37,247 bases of DNA, taken from NCBI GenBank assembly GCA_944381635.1, contig CALWLY010000029.1, positions 1 through 37,247 on the forward strand. The letters are read 5' to 3'. This DNA comes from an uncultured Lachnospiraceae bacterium (GTDB taxonomy: Bacteria; Bacillota; Clostridia; Lachnospirales; Lachnospiraceae). The notes under the pieces were generated by a model. It searched no databases and was not told the DNA's origin. It saw only the letters and a program-made list of their open reading frames with translations. Of this stretch, positions 7,680-15,489 are shown piece by piece. How positions within the stretch are numbered: the stretch's first letter is position 1; every line of letters starts with the position of its first letter. The position numbers were made by a program, and so were the translations under genes.

Positions 7680-8852
7680 TCAAGAAAAAATTTCTTCATA
7701 GGGAATGGTGACTTCCACATAGCCTGCCGCGTAGGGCGCCACATCGTAGGGTCTTAAGAAAAATACGACTCCATTTTCCGCCAGATAATTTCCAGTGGTG
7801 TCTACATCCAACGTCTGAATGACTGTCAGCGCATCCGGAAAGTAAGCGCCCTCTCCATCCTGCTGGTATTTCTGTAAAAACGCATCCACCATTTTTTGAT
7901 TCAGTTCTTCCTTGGAAAGTGCGGATACTTCTGAAAGAAGGGCTTTCTCTCCGCTTTCTGCATAAAAAAGATTGGAAATCCGGTAAGGCATCCCGTGGGC
8001 GCCTCCCTCAAAATCATAGCCATCCATCAACACATTGATCAGTCCCTGCTGTAACATTACGGAAGCAGTGATCTCATCTCCCATGGACACAAAAGCATCA
8101 GGTGTCTGCTGTTTCAATTTTGCTGCCGCGTTAACCGGAGAATCTCCTCCCTCCCACGGAGTTTCCTTCCCTTTTACAAACTCGTCCAGCCAGCTCTCAT
8201 AAAAGGCATTTATTTTCTCCTCTGCTTGACTGCCGCCAAGAAAAACAGGATACTGTATTTTCACATGATAGATTTCCGTACCATCTTCCATCGTGTAGGT
8301 TTTATAGAATTCATCCATGCGGTAAGTCATGGAACCCAGCGGCTGACTTTCCCCGTGACTTATATTCTCTTGGGAAAGAATCCCGGTTCCCAGCATATTT
8401 TCTTCCGCTGCCGTTTCTGTCTCGGCTGTCGTATCCCCTGTCTGTCCGGCGGTTTCTACAGTCTCTACACCGTTGCCTTGCACTTCTGCGGCCTCTGAAG
8501 TAATGTCTGGTTCGGCAGTGCTGTTTTCCGTCTCTGCGTCGGCATCTGCCGTCTCTGTCGTGGCATCTTCCGGCACTGCGGTGTTACCTGCATTTTCCCC
8601 ATTGGGTTGGTGAACACCCGGATTTTCCCATCCGGAGGAAGCTGTCCCTGATACATGAGTTTCTTCTCCTGCTGCCGTATCTTCACCGCATCCTCCAACG
8701 GAAAACACAATGCCCATAGCCAGAAGTGCCGCAGCCATACCTGCTTTTCTTTTTAGCCGGAGTCTGCTTTTTATGTGAAAGTTTTCGTCTCCTGTTGTTT
8801 TCGGAAAGTTTGTAAAAATATCACCCATTTGATTTTTAAACTCAGATTTCAT
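7680..8852 (-). CDS. RsiV-like membrane protein with DUF3298 domain
   Basis: 390 aa from the ATG at 8852 (AGAGGAG 6 nt upstream); 44 further in-frame residues upstream lack a binding site and are rejected. Residues 1-35 are a short charged cytoplasmic tail; about 36-56 (AGMAALLAMG...GCG) form a membrane segment with a lipobox-like GGC; about 57-165 are a Thr/Glu/Ala-rich low-complexity stalk; the rest is a C-terminal DUF3298/DUF4163-type domain. Hallmarks are YHVKIQYPVF, YDFEGGAHGMPY (the GGAHG motif), a FPDALTVIQ segment and PYDVAPYAAGYVEVTIPYEEI at the end. The topology resembles the B. subtilis anti-sigma factor and lysozyme receptor RsiV, but no sigma-factor gene is adjacent, so envelope sensing is inference. 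Confidence 0.7.
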   Translation of the reverse strand: MKSEFKNQMGDIFTNFPKTTGDENFHIKSRLRLKRKAGMAAALLAMGIVFSVGGCGEDTAAGEETHVSGTASSGWENPGVHQPNGENAGNTAVPEDATTETADADAETENSTAEPDITSEAAEVQGNGVETVETAGQTGDTTAETETAAEENMLGTGILSQENISHGESQPLGSMTYRMDEFYKTYTMEDGTEIYHVKIQYPVFLGGSQAEEKINAFYESWLDEFVKGKETPWEGGDSPVNAAAKLKQQTPDAFVSMGDEITASVMLQQGLINVLMDGYDFEGGAHGMPYRISNLFYAESGEKALLSEVSALSKEELNQKMVDAFLQKYQQDGEGAYFPDALTVIQTLDVDTTGNYLAENGVVFFLRPYDVAPYAAGYVEVTIPYEEIFS

Positions 8853-8974
8853 TCTTTTCTCCTCTGCCTGCGGCGGATCATTCTGTGACACGCTTGTTAT
8901 CGCCGCAATGCGAAATTTTTTTCTTGCAGCGGACCATCTGTTTTTCTGCAATAGGAAAGTAACTTTTCTATGAT

Positions 8975-9002
8975 AGAAAAACAAGCGGGAGTTTTCTCCC
9001 GC
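8975..9002 (-). terminator. Intrinsic terminator of glgA
   Basis: Minus-strand stem GCGGGAG-AAAA-CTCCCGC followed by TTGTTTTTCT, 46 nt downstream of the glgA stop. Confidence 0.85.
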
Positions 9003-9047
9003 CTGCCAATAGTTTTCCCTTTTTTCTTCCGCGCCAGGCTGAAAAAT

Positions 9048-10493
9048 TTATCCAATCAGCCAGTCATACATTTCCTGATATTTCTTTGCAGATACATACC
9101 AGGAGAAGTCTGCTGCCATAGCGCGGTCAACAATCTTGTTCCATTCACGTTTTTTATCGTAATAAATGCGCTCTGCATAGCGAATCGTGTTGAGCATTTC
9201 GTGAGCATTGTAGTTACAGAAGCTGAAACCTGTTCCTGTACTTTCATACTCATTATAAGGCTGTACGGTATCCTTCAGTCCGCCTGTCTCTCTGACAATC
9301 GGCACGGTTCCATAGCGAAGGCTCATCAGCTGACTGAGACCGCAGGGCTCAAACAGAGACGGCATCAGGAACGCATCGCTTGCTGCATAGATTTTGTGAG
9401 ACAACGCCTCGGAATAATAAATCTGTGCAGAAACTTTGTTGCCGTATTTCCATGCAAAGTGGCGGAACATATTTTCATAGCGCTCTTCGCCGGTTCCCAG
9501 AACTACCAGCTGTATGTTATCCTGGCAAAGTTCATCCATCACATAGGCAATCAGGTCGAAACCTTTCTGGTCTGTCAGACGGGAAACAATACCGATCATG
9601 AATTTTTTGTCATCCTGCTCCAGACCCAGTTCTGCCTGCAGCGCTCTCTTATTTTTAATTTTTTCCTTGCGGAAGTTCACCGCATTGTAATTGTTTGCAA
9701 TATAAGTATCCGTTTCCGGGTTAAAATCGTCATAATCGATGCCGTTCACAATACCTCTTAAATCATGCTCTCTGGCACGCATCAGGCCATCCAGACCCTC
9801 TCCGTAGAAAGCAGTCTTGATCTCATTCGCATAGGTTTCGCTTACCGTTGTGATCGCATCCGCATAAACAAGACCGCCCTTTAACAGGTTTGCATCCTTA
9901 TATGCCTCCAGTTTATCCGGTGTGAAAAAGCTTAACGGAAGACCTGTGATTTCCTGTACTTCCTTAATGCTCCATTTTCCCTGGAATTTCAGGTTATGGA
10001 TTGTCATAACGGTTTTTATTCCCCGGAAGAAATCGCTTCCCGCAAAGCGTTCATGCAGATATACCGGAATCAGGCCGGTCTGCCAGTCGTGGCAGTGAAT
10101 CAGATCCGGGCGGAAACCTATCACCGGAAGTATAGACAACGCCGCTTTGGAGAAAAAGGCGAATTTTTCGATTTCGAAAAGAGCATTGTCGCAGTAGGGT
10201 TTGAATCCGTTGAAATAATATTCATTGTCAATGAAATAATATTTAATGCCGTTTACTTCCGCTTCCATGATTCCAACGTACTCGTTTTTCCAGTGGAAGT
10301 CCATATAAAAGTGGTCGCGGTACTGCATCATGTCCTTTGCCTGCTGAGACATGCAGGTATACTTGGGCAGAATCACCCGTACGTCATAGTATTCTTTATC
10401 AATGCACTTTGGCAAGGAACCTACAACATCCGCCAAACCGCCTGTTTTGATAAAAGGCACCCCTTCCGATGCTACAAATAAAATTTTCTTCAT
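9048..10493 (-). CDS. glgA: Glycogen synthase (ADP-glucose type, GT5)
   Basis: 481 aa, normal for bacterial GlgA. It transfers glucose from ADP-glucose to the non-reducing end of an alpha-1,4-glucan in the cytosol. The N-terminal K16-TGGLADVVG loop binds ADP-glucose. LIHCHDWQTGLIP is the conserved HxWxTG region. SRLTDQKGFDLI starts the second Rossmann half. PSLFEPCGLSQLMSLRYGTVPIVRETGGL carries the E-x7-E catalytic/nucleotide site and the second GGL. GGAGG lies 8 nt before the ATG. It is monocistronic, with a promoter near 10551 and a terminator at 8975-9002. Glycogen phosphorylase and 4-alpha-glucanotransferase are also in this window but in a separate operon; glgC/D are not present here. 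Confidence 0.95.
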   Translation of the reverse strand: MKKILFVASEGVPFIKTGGLADVVGSLPKCIDKEYYDVRVILPKYTCMSQQAKDMMQYRDHFYMDFHWKNEYVGIMEAEVNGIKYYFIDNEYYFNGFKPYCDNALFEIEKFAFFSKAALSILPVIGFRPDLIHCHDWQTGLIPVYLHERFAGSDFFRGIKTVMTIHNLKFQGKWSIKEVQEITGLPLSFFTPDKLEAYKDANLLKGGLVYADAITTVSETYANEIKTAFYGEGLDGLMRAREHDLRGIVNGIDYDDFNPETDTYIANNYNAVNFRKEKIKNKRALQAELGLEQDDKKFMIGIVSRLTDQKGFDLIAYVMDELCQDNIQLVVLGTGEERYENMFRHFAWKYGNKVSAQIYYSEALSHKIYAASDAFLMPSLFEPCGLSQLMSLRYGTVPIVRETGGLKDTVQPYNEYESTGTGFSFCNYNAHEMLNTIRYAERIYYDKKREWNKIVDRAMAADFSWYVSAKKYQEMYDWLIG

Positions 10494-10550
10494 CTCAAAT
10501 CCTCCCGTAATGATAGTTGGATTGCTACCCCTAGCGCAATTCTTTGTATC

Positions 10551-10579
10551 ATTATAACTCAGTTAAAATACTATGGGAA
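10551..10579 (-). promoter_or_regulatory. Likely glgA promoter
   Basis: Perfect TATAAT at 10556-10551 on the minus strand, with a poor -35 (TTCCCA) 17 nt upstream, so an activator or extended -10 may be needed. Predicted start near 10544, leader about 50 nt. No terminator for the Spo0A-like gene is evident in this 143-nt gap. Confidence 0.5.
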
Positions 10580-10636
10580 GCCTTTTTTATCTATTTTATA
10601 CAAATTTTAGCGGTCAGATTTTCATGATAAGTCTCA

Positions 10637-11161
10637 TCATACTTTGTACTGCAGTCTTATTTTGTCTGCGATCAGAGCTATAAACTCGGAATTGGTGGGT
10701 TTTCCTTTTCCGGTGTTTATTGTATAGCCAAACAGCGCATCCAGCGTTTCCATTCTTCCTCTGTTCCACGCCACTTCGATGGCATGACGGATAGCCCTCT
10801 CCACACGGCTTGGCGTTGTCTGGTACTTTCTGGCAATGGTGGGATAAAGAATTTTGGTGATGGAATTCAGCATTTCCATATCTTCCACCGACATCATGAT
10901 TGCTTCTCTCAAGTACTGATAACCTTTGATATGTGCAGGAACGCCAATCTCATGGATCATACCCGTCACATCTTTTTCCAGGTTATGCTCCGCCTTCTCC
11001 TCTTTCTTTTCCGGAAGGACCGTCATCGGAGTGTCCGAATTTCTGTCAGACGCCGGTACAGTGATCATAATCTGAAACTCCTTATTTGTTTTCATCAAAT
11101 CGGTTAATATCTGAACGACTCTCTCATTATCCTTTGCAGCATCAATCGTTAACTGTTCCAT
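10637..11161 (-). CDS. Receiver-less Spo0A-like DNA-binding protein
   Basis: 174 aa. Residues about 64-174 ([20 protein letters not shown], the recognition-helix region [21 protein letters not shown], and [20 protein letters not shown] near the end) are nearly the canonical Spo0A C-terminal effector domain. The usual receiver domain (about 120 aa with the phospho-acceptor Asp) is absent. In its place is a 60-residue charged segment with no phosphorylation site. It would bind DNA without phosphorelay control, perhaps competing with or modulating full Spo0A at TTCGACA-type boxes (inference). The binding site AGGAAGAAAAG precedes the ATG. This is a natural family variant rather than a truncation: the start is well formed and the N-terminus is not Spo0A-like. 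Confidence 0.85.
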   Translation of the reverse strand: MEQLTIDAAKDNERVVQILTDLMKTNKEFQIMITVPASDRNSDTPMTVLPEKKEEKAEHNLEKDVTGMIHEIGVPAHIKGYQYLREAIMMSVEDMEMLNSITKILYPTIARKYQTTPSRVERAIRHAIEVAWNRGRMETLDALFGYTINTGKGKPTNSEFIALIADKIRLQYKV

Positions 11162-11335
11162 TTCTTTTCTTCCTTTCCCCTATGTTCCCTTTCCTGAGGT
11201 CAGCTGTCAAAATCCGCAAGGCTGTTTCTAATTCCTGTGCACCGCATTTTGTTAAAAATCCGTATCTATTCGCAAAATATGGTAAGCAAGGTGCCTTTCG
11301 AAAGATTTTTGCAGCATTCCCCCGTTCATGGGGAT

Positions 11336-11365
11336 ATTATAATCTGACGGCATATTCTGCCGCAA
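11336..11365 (-). promoter_or_regulatory. Possible promoter of the Spo0A-like gene
   Basis: TTGCGG (11365-11360), 18-nt spacer, TATAAT (11341-11336) on the minus strand; leader of about 168 nt containing a CCCC/GGGG hairpin near 11320-11335. Moderate support. Confidence 0.4.
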
Positions 11366-11380
11366 CCTGCAGATATCGCG

Positions 11381-11457
11381 CAAATCGCGCCATTTCGCGC
11401 TTCTTCGCGTGTTTTTTCAGCGAATTTTGGCGATATTTCGCGAAATGCAGCGAAATA
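11381..11457. repeat. Cluster of CGCGAAA/TTTCGCG-type motifs
   Basis: In 77 nt there are repeated short motifs of the form TCGCGC, TTTCGCG and GCGAAAT in both orientations, including the perfect palindrome ATTTCGCGAAAT at 11434-11445. It lies between the terminator at 11463-11486 and the putative promoter of the Spo0A-like gene. No gene is present; a multi-site operator is possible. Confidence 0.4.
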
Positions 11458-11462
11458 TAGTG

Positions 11463-11486
11463 AAAAAAAAGCCCGCGGATGCAGGC
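11463..11486 (-). terminator. Intrinsic terminator of the Rpn-family pseudogene
   Basis: Minus-strand stem GCCTGC-ATCC-GCGGGC (6 bp with one G-U) followed by eight T residues. Confidence 0.8.
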
Positions 11487-11580
11487 ATTGCCTCTCCTGT
11501 AAAACACAGCTGCTTTTGCTGTACGTTCCACAAGAAAGACTCTCGCCTGATGCTCCGCGGGAAAACTGGATCTCCGTTTT

Positions 11581-12292
11581 TTATTCTTCGCTATGTTCTT
11601 CCAGGGAAATGTCCGGTACCAAAGCCGCCTGCTCTGCCGTCAAAAATCCCTTTTCAACCAAAATCCTCAATGTTTTTTCCTGACCTTTTCTAAATCCCTC
11701 CTGCATTCCTTCCATTTTTCCTTGTTCTCTTCCCTGCTCTCTTCCTGTTTCCAAATACTCTTCCAATGCCTTACACATATTCCAGCTTTCTCCTTTCTCT
11801 CCACATTCCAGGATAAATTCTGACTCTGTAATAGCTCCAATCACCCCTGCAAGTTCTGCCGGGATATAGATATCTTTATATTTCTCACTTAACTGTTCGA
11901 AATTCTTTTTAAAGATTTCACGGAAAATTTTTTCCTCGGCGCCTCTTTTTTCTCCTACCGGTAATCTCACGATATTCTTTCAGATATCCCAATCCGTCAT
12001 ACAACATAGTACGAAGAGGCATTGCATAGTGAATATACTTCTGATTTTCCATTCCGAGCAGAACAAATTCTGCACCAAGAGCTGTCTTCTTCACGACATC
12101 GCGAATTCTTGCAATGGAATAGAAAGCATCTCTTCCTTCCAGCGTACCAGAAACCTCTGTATCCGCTTCCTTTAAATCTTCCGGTTTTATTACCGGTCTT
12201 CCCTGAAAAATTACTGTATTGAACAAATCTGCAAAACGATGGTTGTCTCTCCAGAATTCTTTCAGAAAAGTATCTGTCTTGTATTTTTTCAT
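11581..12292 (-). pseudogene. Decayed Rpn-family (PD-(D/E)XK, YhgA-like) nuclease/transposase gene
   Basis: Two overlapping frames cover one ancestral gene. The first (12292-11918) has the family N-terminus, FLKEFWRDNHRFADLFNTVIF, with the PEDLKEADTE acidic segment and AEFVLLGMENQKYIHYAMPL region of the nuclease core. The second (about 11970-11581) carries the usual C-terminus, IGAITESEF, NMCKALEEYLETG, then a Gln/Glu/Gly-rich coiled tail. The frames cross near the sequence encoding YREIT/GEKRG. Intact relatives are about 300 aa and have a central segment between these halves that is missing here, so there is an internal deletion as well as a frameshift. Probably inactive. The terminator at 11463-11486 is preserved. 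Rpn proteins promote RecA-independent recombination in E. coli (known for that family). Confidence 0.75.
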
Positions 12293-12569
12293 CCTGTCTT
12301 ACTTCTTTTCCTTTTCTGGTTTTATCTTGTGCGATGCAAATCGTCTATTCAATACTCATATTCAAATTTCACTATTTACAAGTCAATCTCAATATCGTTT
12401 CTCTGCTGTACTGTCTGTCTGTACTTTTTGTTATAATTCCTTCTCATTATAGGCGATATAAAGAGAAAGAACAAGCCTTTTCTTTATTTATTTTTGCAAT
12501 TTCATTTTATTTTCTTCGATATACAGTTTATACTTTCATGTTCCATGCAGAGAATTTTTCAAGCGAAAA
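12293..12569. other. AT-rich gap with no gene
   Basis: No reading frame here has a credible binding site or protein-like composition. The region holds the unseen promoter of the Rpn pseudogene and low-complexity TTT-rich sequence. Confidence 0.5.
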
Positions 12570-12783
12570 GTGTGCGCTATGGCGGAACGTTTTTTATACA
12601 GTAGTAAGCGAAGTTTTCTGCCATATAAAGTGTGCGCTAAGGCGCACACTCGCGCCGGAGCGCGGTTGCGTCAGCAACCATTTTCCGGGTAATCTCTGAT
12701 TGCCTGAGCGCTGAAGTGCGCATCCACAGCGGAGCGTCTTTTTTTATACGATAGGAAATGAAGTTTCCTATCGTATAAAAAAA
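12570..12783 (+). repeat. Dispersed intergenic repeat, tandem core plus full copy B
   Basis: A diverged core copy (12570-12628) is followed by a full element (12630-12783). The full element has four stems: GTGTGCGC-taag-GCGCACAC (12630-12649), GCGC-cgga-GCGC (12652-12663), GGTTGC-gtca-GCAACC (12664-12679), and a 20-bp arm TTTTTTTATACGATAGGAAA (12739-12758) with its exact complement at 12764-12783 around a 5-nt loop. Between the stems is the core with AGTGCGCATCCACAGCGGAG (12715-12734). Closely matches the element at 22171-22300. No coding capacity. Confidence 0.8.
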
Positions 12784-12817
12784 GCCTGCAATCACCTGAA
12801 ATCAGGTCATTACAAGC
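12777..12817 (-). terminator. Terminator of tRNA-Leu
   Basis: Minus-strand 16-bp stem (13 Watson-Crick, two G-U, one mismatch) at 12817-12784 with inner arms ACCTGA/TCAGGT, followed by seven T residues (12783-12777). The T-run is shared with the outer arm of repeat copy B. Confidence 0.8.
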
Positions 12818-12824
12818 TTATCAC

Positions 12825-12907
12825 TGCCGGCAGTGGGACTTGAACCCACACGTGGTTGCCCACAACAGATTTTGAGTCTGCCTCGTCTGCCATTCCGACA
12901 TGCCGGC
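12825..12907 (-). tRNA. tRNA-Leu (anticodon CAA)
   Basis: 83 nt. The acceptor stem GCCGGCA/TGCCGGC has discriminator A. The anticodon loop CTCAAAA gives anticodon CAA, reading UUG. The long variable arm (TGTGGGCAACCACG) and the GGGTTCAAGTCCC T-arm are characteristic of leucine tRNA. CCA is not encoded. It has its own promoter and terminator. Confidence 0.95.
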
Positions 12908-12938
12908 ATTTGTCTGTCCGTCTCAGCGGACAAACATT

Positions 12939-12967
12939 ATATTAGCATAAAGTATATGGTTTTGCAA
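12939..12967 (-). promoter_or_regulatory. Promoter of tRNA-Leu
   Basis: TTGCAA (12967-12962), 17-nt spacer, TAATAT (12944-12939) on the minus strand; starts about 25 nt before the tRNA 5' end. Confidence 0.7.
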
Positions 12968-13007
12968 GTAAATAAAGAAAGAAATTTTGAAAACATTGCA
13001 TGAAAAG

Positions 13008-13056
13008 GTGTACACTTTGGCGCATGCTCACGCCGAATGCCGTTGCCGTCAGGCAA
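13008..13056 (+). repeat. Dispersed intergenic repeat, diverged copy F
   Basis: Diverged left half of the element. The third stem is TTGCC-gtca-GGCAA instead of GGTTGC-gtca-GCAACC: the tetraloop is kept while both arms changed together. It lies 30-80 nt downstream of the SGNH hydrolase stop. Confidence 0.6.
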
Positions 13057-13088
13057 TCTCTGCTTTTCCCGCGGCAAAGCCTTGAATT

Positions 13089-13949
13089 TTATGCGGTTTT
13101 CATTAAATCCTGAATCGCTTTCACTGCAAACAGCTGAGCTCCCGGAAGGTTTGGGTGCACTCCGTCACTGGTGAAAACAGACAGGTTATCTGCCGTGATT
13201 CCGCAGCTGTAGATATCCAGCACGCCTGCTCCGTACGCCGCTGCGATTTTGGAAATCTGTGCATTAAAGTCCTGAATGCTGTCTCCGTTGTTATTGACGA
13301 TTTCTCCGCTGCTGTTACGGATTCCAAGGTCTCTGGCAAAAAGAGTACTGCAGTAAATCTGCGCGTTGGGATAAAGGGCTTTTATTTTCTGCAGCATCAT
13401 TTCGTAGGCGCTGACAAAATCACTCTGTTCTCCTTCTGTGTGGGTGCTCATCCCCTGGAAAGAGCCAAGCGGAAAGCTTCTGGCAAAATCATTGACTCCC
13501 ATATAAATAATGATCACATCCGGAGCCGTGCCGTCTTTTCCCTGAAGGTCCATAATGCGGCGGAAGCTGCAGCCCGGCGCAGAACCATCCGTCTGCAGTG
13601 AATTCCCCATCACATTTGTATTTGCGGAGGAAGCATTGGAGAGAAGCTCCATGCCTGTCAGGTTAAGAACCTGATACCACCAGGTTCCTTCCACCATGGG
13701 GATGTTGTCCGGTTTGGGATAAAAAATATTGTAATCGTTAGGAATATATTCATTAAAAGTAGAAATACTGTCCCCCAGAATGGAAAGTTTCTTTCCGGTA
13801 AACGGTGACTGTACTCCTGAGGAGGGAATAGTCTTAACTTCCCAGTTGTTAGCCGCCTTCGCTTCCAGAGTGTTCACAGATGCAAAACTTACTGACAGCA
13901 CAGCAGCCATCAAAAGCACTGCTGTCTTTTTCCACAATTTTTTTATCAT
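13089..13949 (-). CDS. Secreted SGNH/GDSL-family hydrolase
   Basis: 286 aa. Signal peptide of about 33 residues (KKLWKK, hydrophobic stretch, cleavage near AKA|AN). The SGNH blocks are visible: block I GDSIST (nucleophile Ser, about residue 61), block III GVND (about 152), block V DGVHPN with the catalytic Asp/His near residue 265. The fold fits an extracellular carbohydrate esterase or lipase acting on acylated glycans; the substrate cannot be told. The binding site AGTAGGA precedes the ATG. It is monocistronic. A -10-like TATACT at 13988-13983 lies just downstream of a repeat hairpin that occupies the -35 position. Confidence 0.85.
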   Translation of the reverse strand: MIKKLWKKTAVLLMAAVLSVSFASVNTLEAKAANNWEVKTIPSSGVQSPFTGKKLSILGDSISTFNEYIPNDYNIFYPKPDNIPMVEGTWWYQVLNLTGMELLSNASSANTNVMGNSLQTDGSAPGCSFRRIMDLQGKDGTAPDVIIIYMGVNDFARSFPLGSFQGMSTHTEGEQSDFVSAYEMMLQKIKALYPNAQIYCSTLFARDLGIRNSSGEIVNNNGDSIQDFNAQISKIAAAYGAGVLDIYSCGITADNLSVFTSDGVHPNLPGAQLFAVKAIQDLMKTA

Positions 13950-14004
13950 TTTTTCCTACTTCCTTCTTTCCGATTTTTCTTAAGTATACCGCACTATGGC
14001 GTCA

Positions 14005-14024
14005 GTGTGCGTTATGGCGCACAT
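14005..14024 (+). repeat. Dispersed intergenic repeat, first-stem fragment G
   Basis: GTGTGCG-ttatgg-CGCACAT, a copy of the first stem only, located at about -29 to -48 relative to the presumed start of the SGNH hydrolase transcript. Confidence 0.5.
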
Positions 14025-14088
14025 TTTACTAAAAACTTTAATAAAAGTACCATATGCGGCAAAAATTGACAAGATTTTTTTATTCATC

Positions 14089-14190
14089 AAAAAATAACCG
14101 TTCAGCCCGTGCTATTCATAAAATCGCACTTCGTGCTTATCGTGGTCTACTGTTCTACTCATTAACGAGCGTACAGCCCCATGGCTGAAC
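14089..14190 (-). promoter_or_regulatory. Large structured element after lysA (terminator/attenuator-like)
   Basis: On the minus strand GTTCAGCC (14190-14183) can pair with GGCTGAAC (14107-14100) across a 75-nt loop, or its CAGCC can pair with the nearby GGCTG to make a local hairpin; the two are mutually exclusive. A further hairpin GCAC-gaa-GTGC lies within the loop. A six-T run (14094-14089) follows the distal arm. It starts 10 nt after the lysA stop, so it is probably its terminator, but it is larger than needed. Confidence 0.5.
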
Positions 14191-14199
14191 TGTCACTAT

Positions 14200-15471
14200 T
14201 TAAAAATCAAAGTTGTCATAAAAATCGAAGCAGTCGAAGGTTGCGAAATAATCTTTTGGAGTTTCTTTTCTGCGGATCAGCTGTACACTTTTATCCTCTT
14301 TGAGCAAAAGCTCTGCAGATTTCAGTTTGCCGTTGTAGTTATAACCCATGGCAAAGCCGTGGGCGCCTGTGTCGTGAATGAAAAGATAGTCTCCTTTCTG
14401 AATTTCCGGCAGGTTTCTGTCAATGGCAAATTTATCGTTATTTTCACACAGAGAGCCTGTCACGTCATAAGTATGATCGCAGGGTGCATCCTCTTTTCCC
14501 AGCACAGTGATGTGATGGTAAGCGCCGTACATAGCCGGGCGCATGAGGTTTACCGCACAGGCGTCCACTCCGATATATTCCTTGTAAGTGTGTTTTTCAT
14601 GAATAGCTTTTGTGACCAGTCCGCCGTAAGGCGCCATCATGAAACGGCCCATCTCTGCATAAATGGAAACATCGCCCATTCCGGCGGGAATTAAAACTTC
14701 CTCGTAAGCTTTTCTCACGCCCTCGCCGATTGCCAGAATGTCATTGGGTTTCTGGTCGGGACGATAGGGAACGCCTACTCCTCCGGAAAGATTGATAAAG
14801 GAAATATCTGCCCCTGTCTCTTTTTCCAGTCTCACAGCCAGCTCAAACAGCTGTTTTGCCAGAGCCGGATAATATTCGTTTGTCACAGTGTTGCTTGCCA
14901 GAAAAGCATGGATTCCAAAATGCTTCACGCCTTTGGATTTCAGAATGCGGTAAGCTTCAAAAATCTGCTCCTCCGTCATACCGTATTTGGCATCGCCCGG
15001 ATTATCCATGATTCCGTTGCTCAATGTGAAAACTCCTCCGGGATTGTAGCGGCAACTCATAGTTTCCGGCAAAGTTCCCACGATATTTTCCAGAAATTCG
15101 ATGTGGGTAATGTCATCCAGGTTGATGATTGCTCCCAGCTTTGCCGCATACTCAAAGTCTTCTGCGGGAGTGTCGTTGGAGGAAAACATAATGTCATCCC
15201 CGGTGATTCCAATAGCTTTGCAGAGCATCAGCTCTGTCAGAGACGAACAGTCACAGCCAAACCCATACTCTTTTAAAATATTCATCAAAAACGGGTTGGG
15301 AGTTGCTTTCACGGCAAAGTATTCCTTAAAGCCCGGATTCCAGGCAAACGCTTCCTTCACTTTTGCCGCATTTTCCCGGATTCCCTTTTCGTCATAGATA
15401 TGAAAAGGTGTGGGATAAGTTTTTGCAATTTCCTCTATCTGTTCTTTTGTGACAAACGGTATTTTCTTCAT
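14200..15471 (-). CDS. lysA: Diaminopimelate decarboxylase-like PLP enzyme (fold type III)
   Basis: 423 aa. It decarboxylates meso-diaminopimelate to L-lysine, the last step of lysine synthesis. The PLP Lys is K55 in EYFAVKATPN; the phosphate-binding loop is LSGGVGVPY (residues 228-236); the active-site Cys342 lies in GSLCENNDKFA, the DAPDC-type motif. HIYDEKGIREN and HDTGAHGFAMGYNYNG also match the family. It is slightly unusual in sequence (C-terminal ETPKDYFATFDCF), so a related amino-acid decarboxylase remains possible. AAGGAG lies before the ATG; it begins 18 nt after the TrmB-type regulator stop, so the two form an operon under the promoter at 16241-16269. Confidence 0.85.
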   Translation of the reverse strand: MKKIPFVTKEQIEEIAKTYPTPFHIYDEKGIRENAAKVKEAFAWNPGFKEYFAVKATPNPFLMNILKEYGFGCDCSSLTELMLCKAIGITGDDIMFSSNDTPAEDFEYAAKLGAIINLDDITHIEFLENIVGTLPETMSCRYNPGGVFTLSNGIMDNPGDAKYGMTEEQIFEAYRILKSKGVKHFGIHAFLASNTVTNEYYPALAKQLFELAVRLEKETGADISFINLSGGVGVPYRPDQKPNDILAIGEGVRKAYEEVLIPAGMGDVSIYAEMGRFMMAPYGGLVTKAIHEKHTYKEYIGVDACAVNLMRPAMYGAYHHITVLGKEDAPCDHTYDVTGSLCENNDKFAIDRNLPEIQKGDYLFIHDTGAHGFAMGYNYNGKLKSAELLLKEDKSVQLIRRKETPKDYFATFDCFDFYDNFDF

Positions 15472-15489
15472 GTATTTTCTCCTTTTTGC

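Noticed and set aside
8852-8984. Upstream extension of the DUF3298 protein to 8984
   Set aside because: The start at 8852 has a good AGAGGAG site and gives the expected RsiV-like topology; the extension overlaps the glgA terminator region.
11918-11990. Programmed -1 frameshift joining the two Rpn frames
   Set aside because: There is an A-run nearby, but the central part of the protein is also missing, so a frameshift alone would not give a functional product; decay explains it better.
12334-12699. 121-codon plus-strand frame in the gap before tRNA-Leu
   Set aside because: Low-complexity Phe/Tyr-rich product running into a non-coding repeat element; no ribosome binding site.
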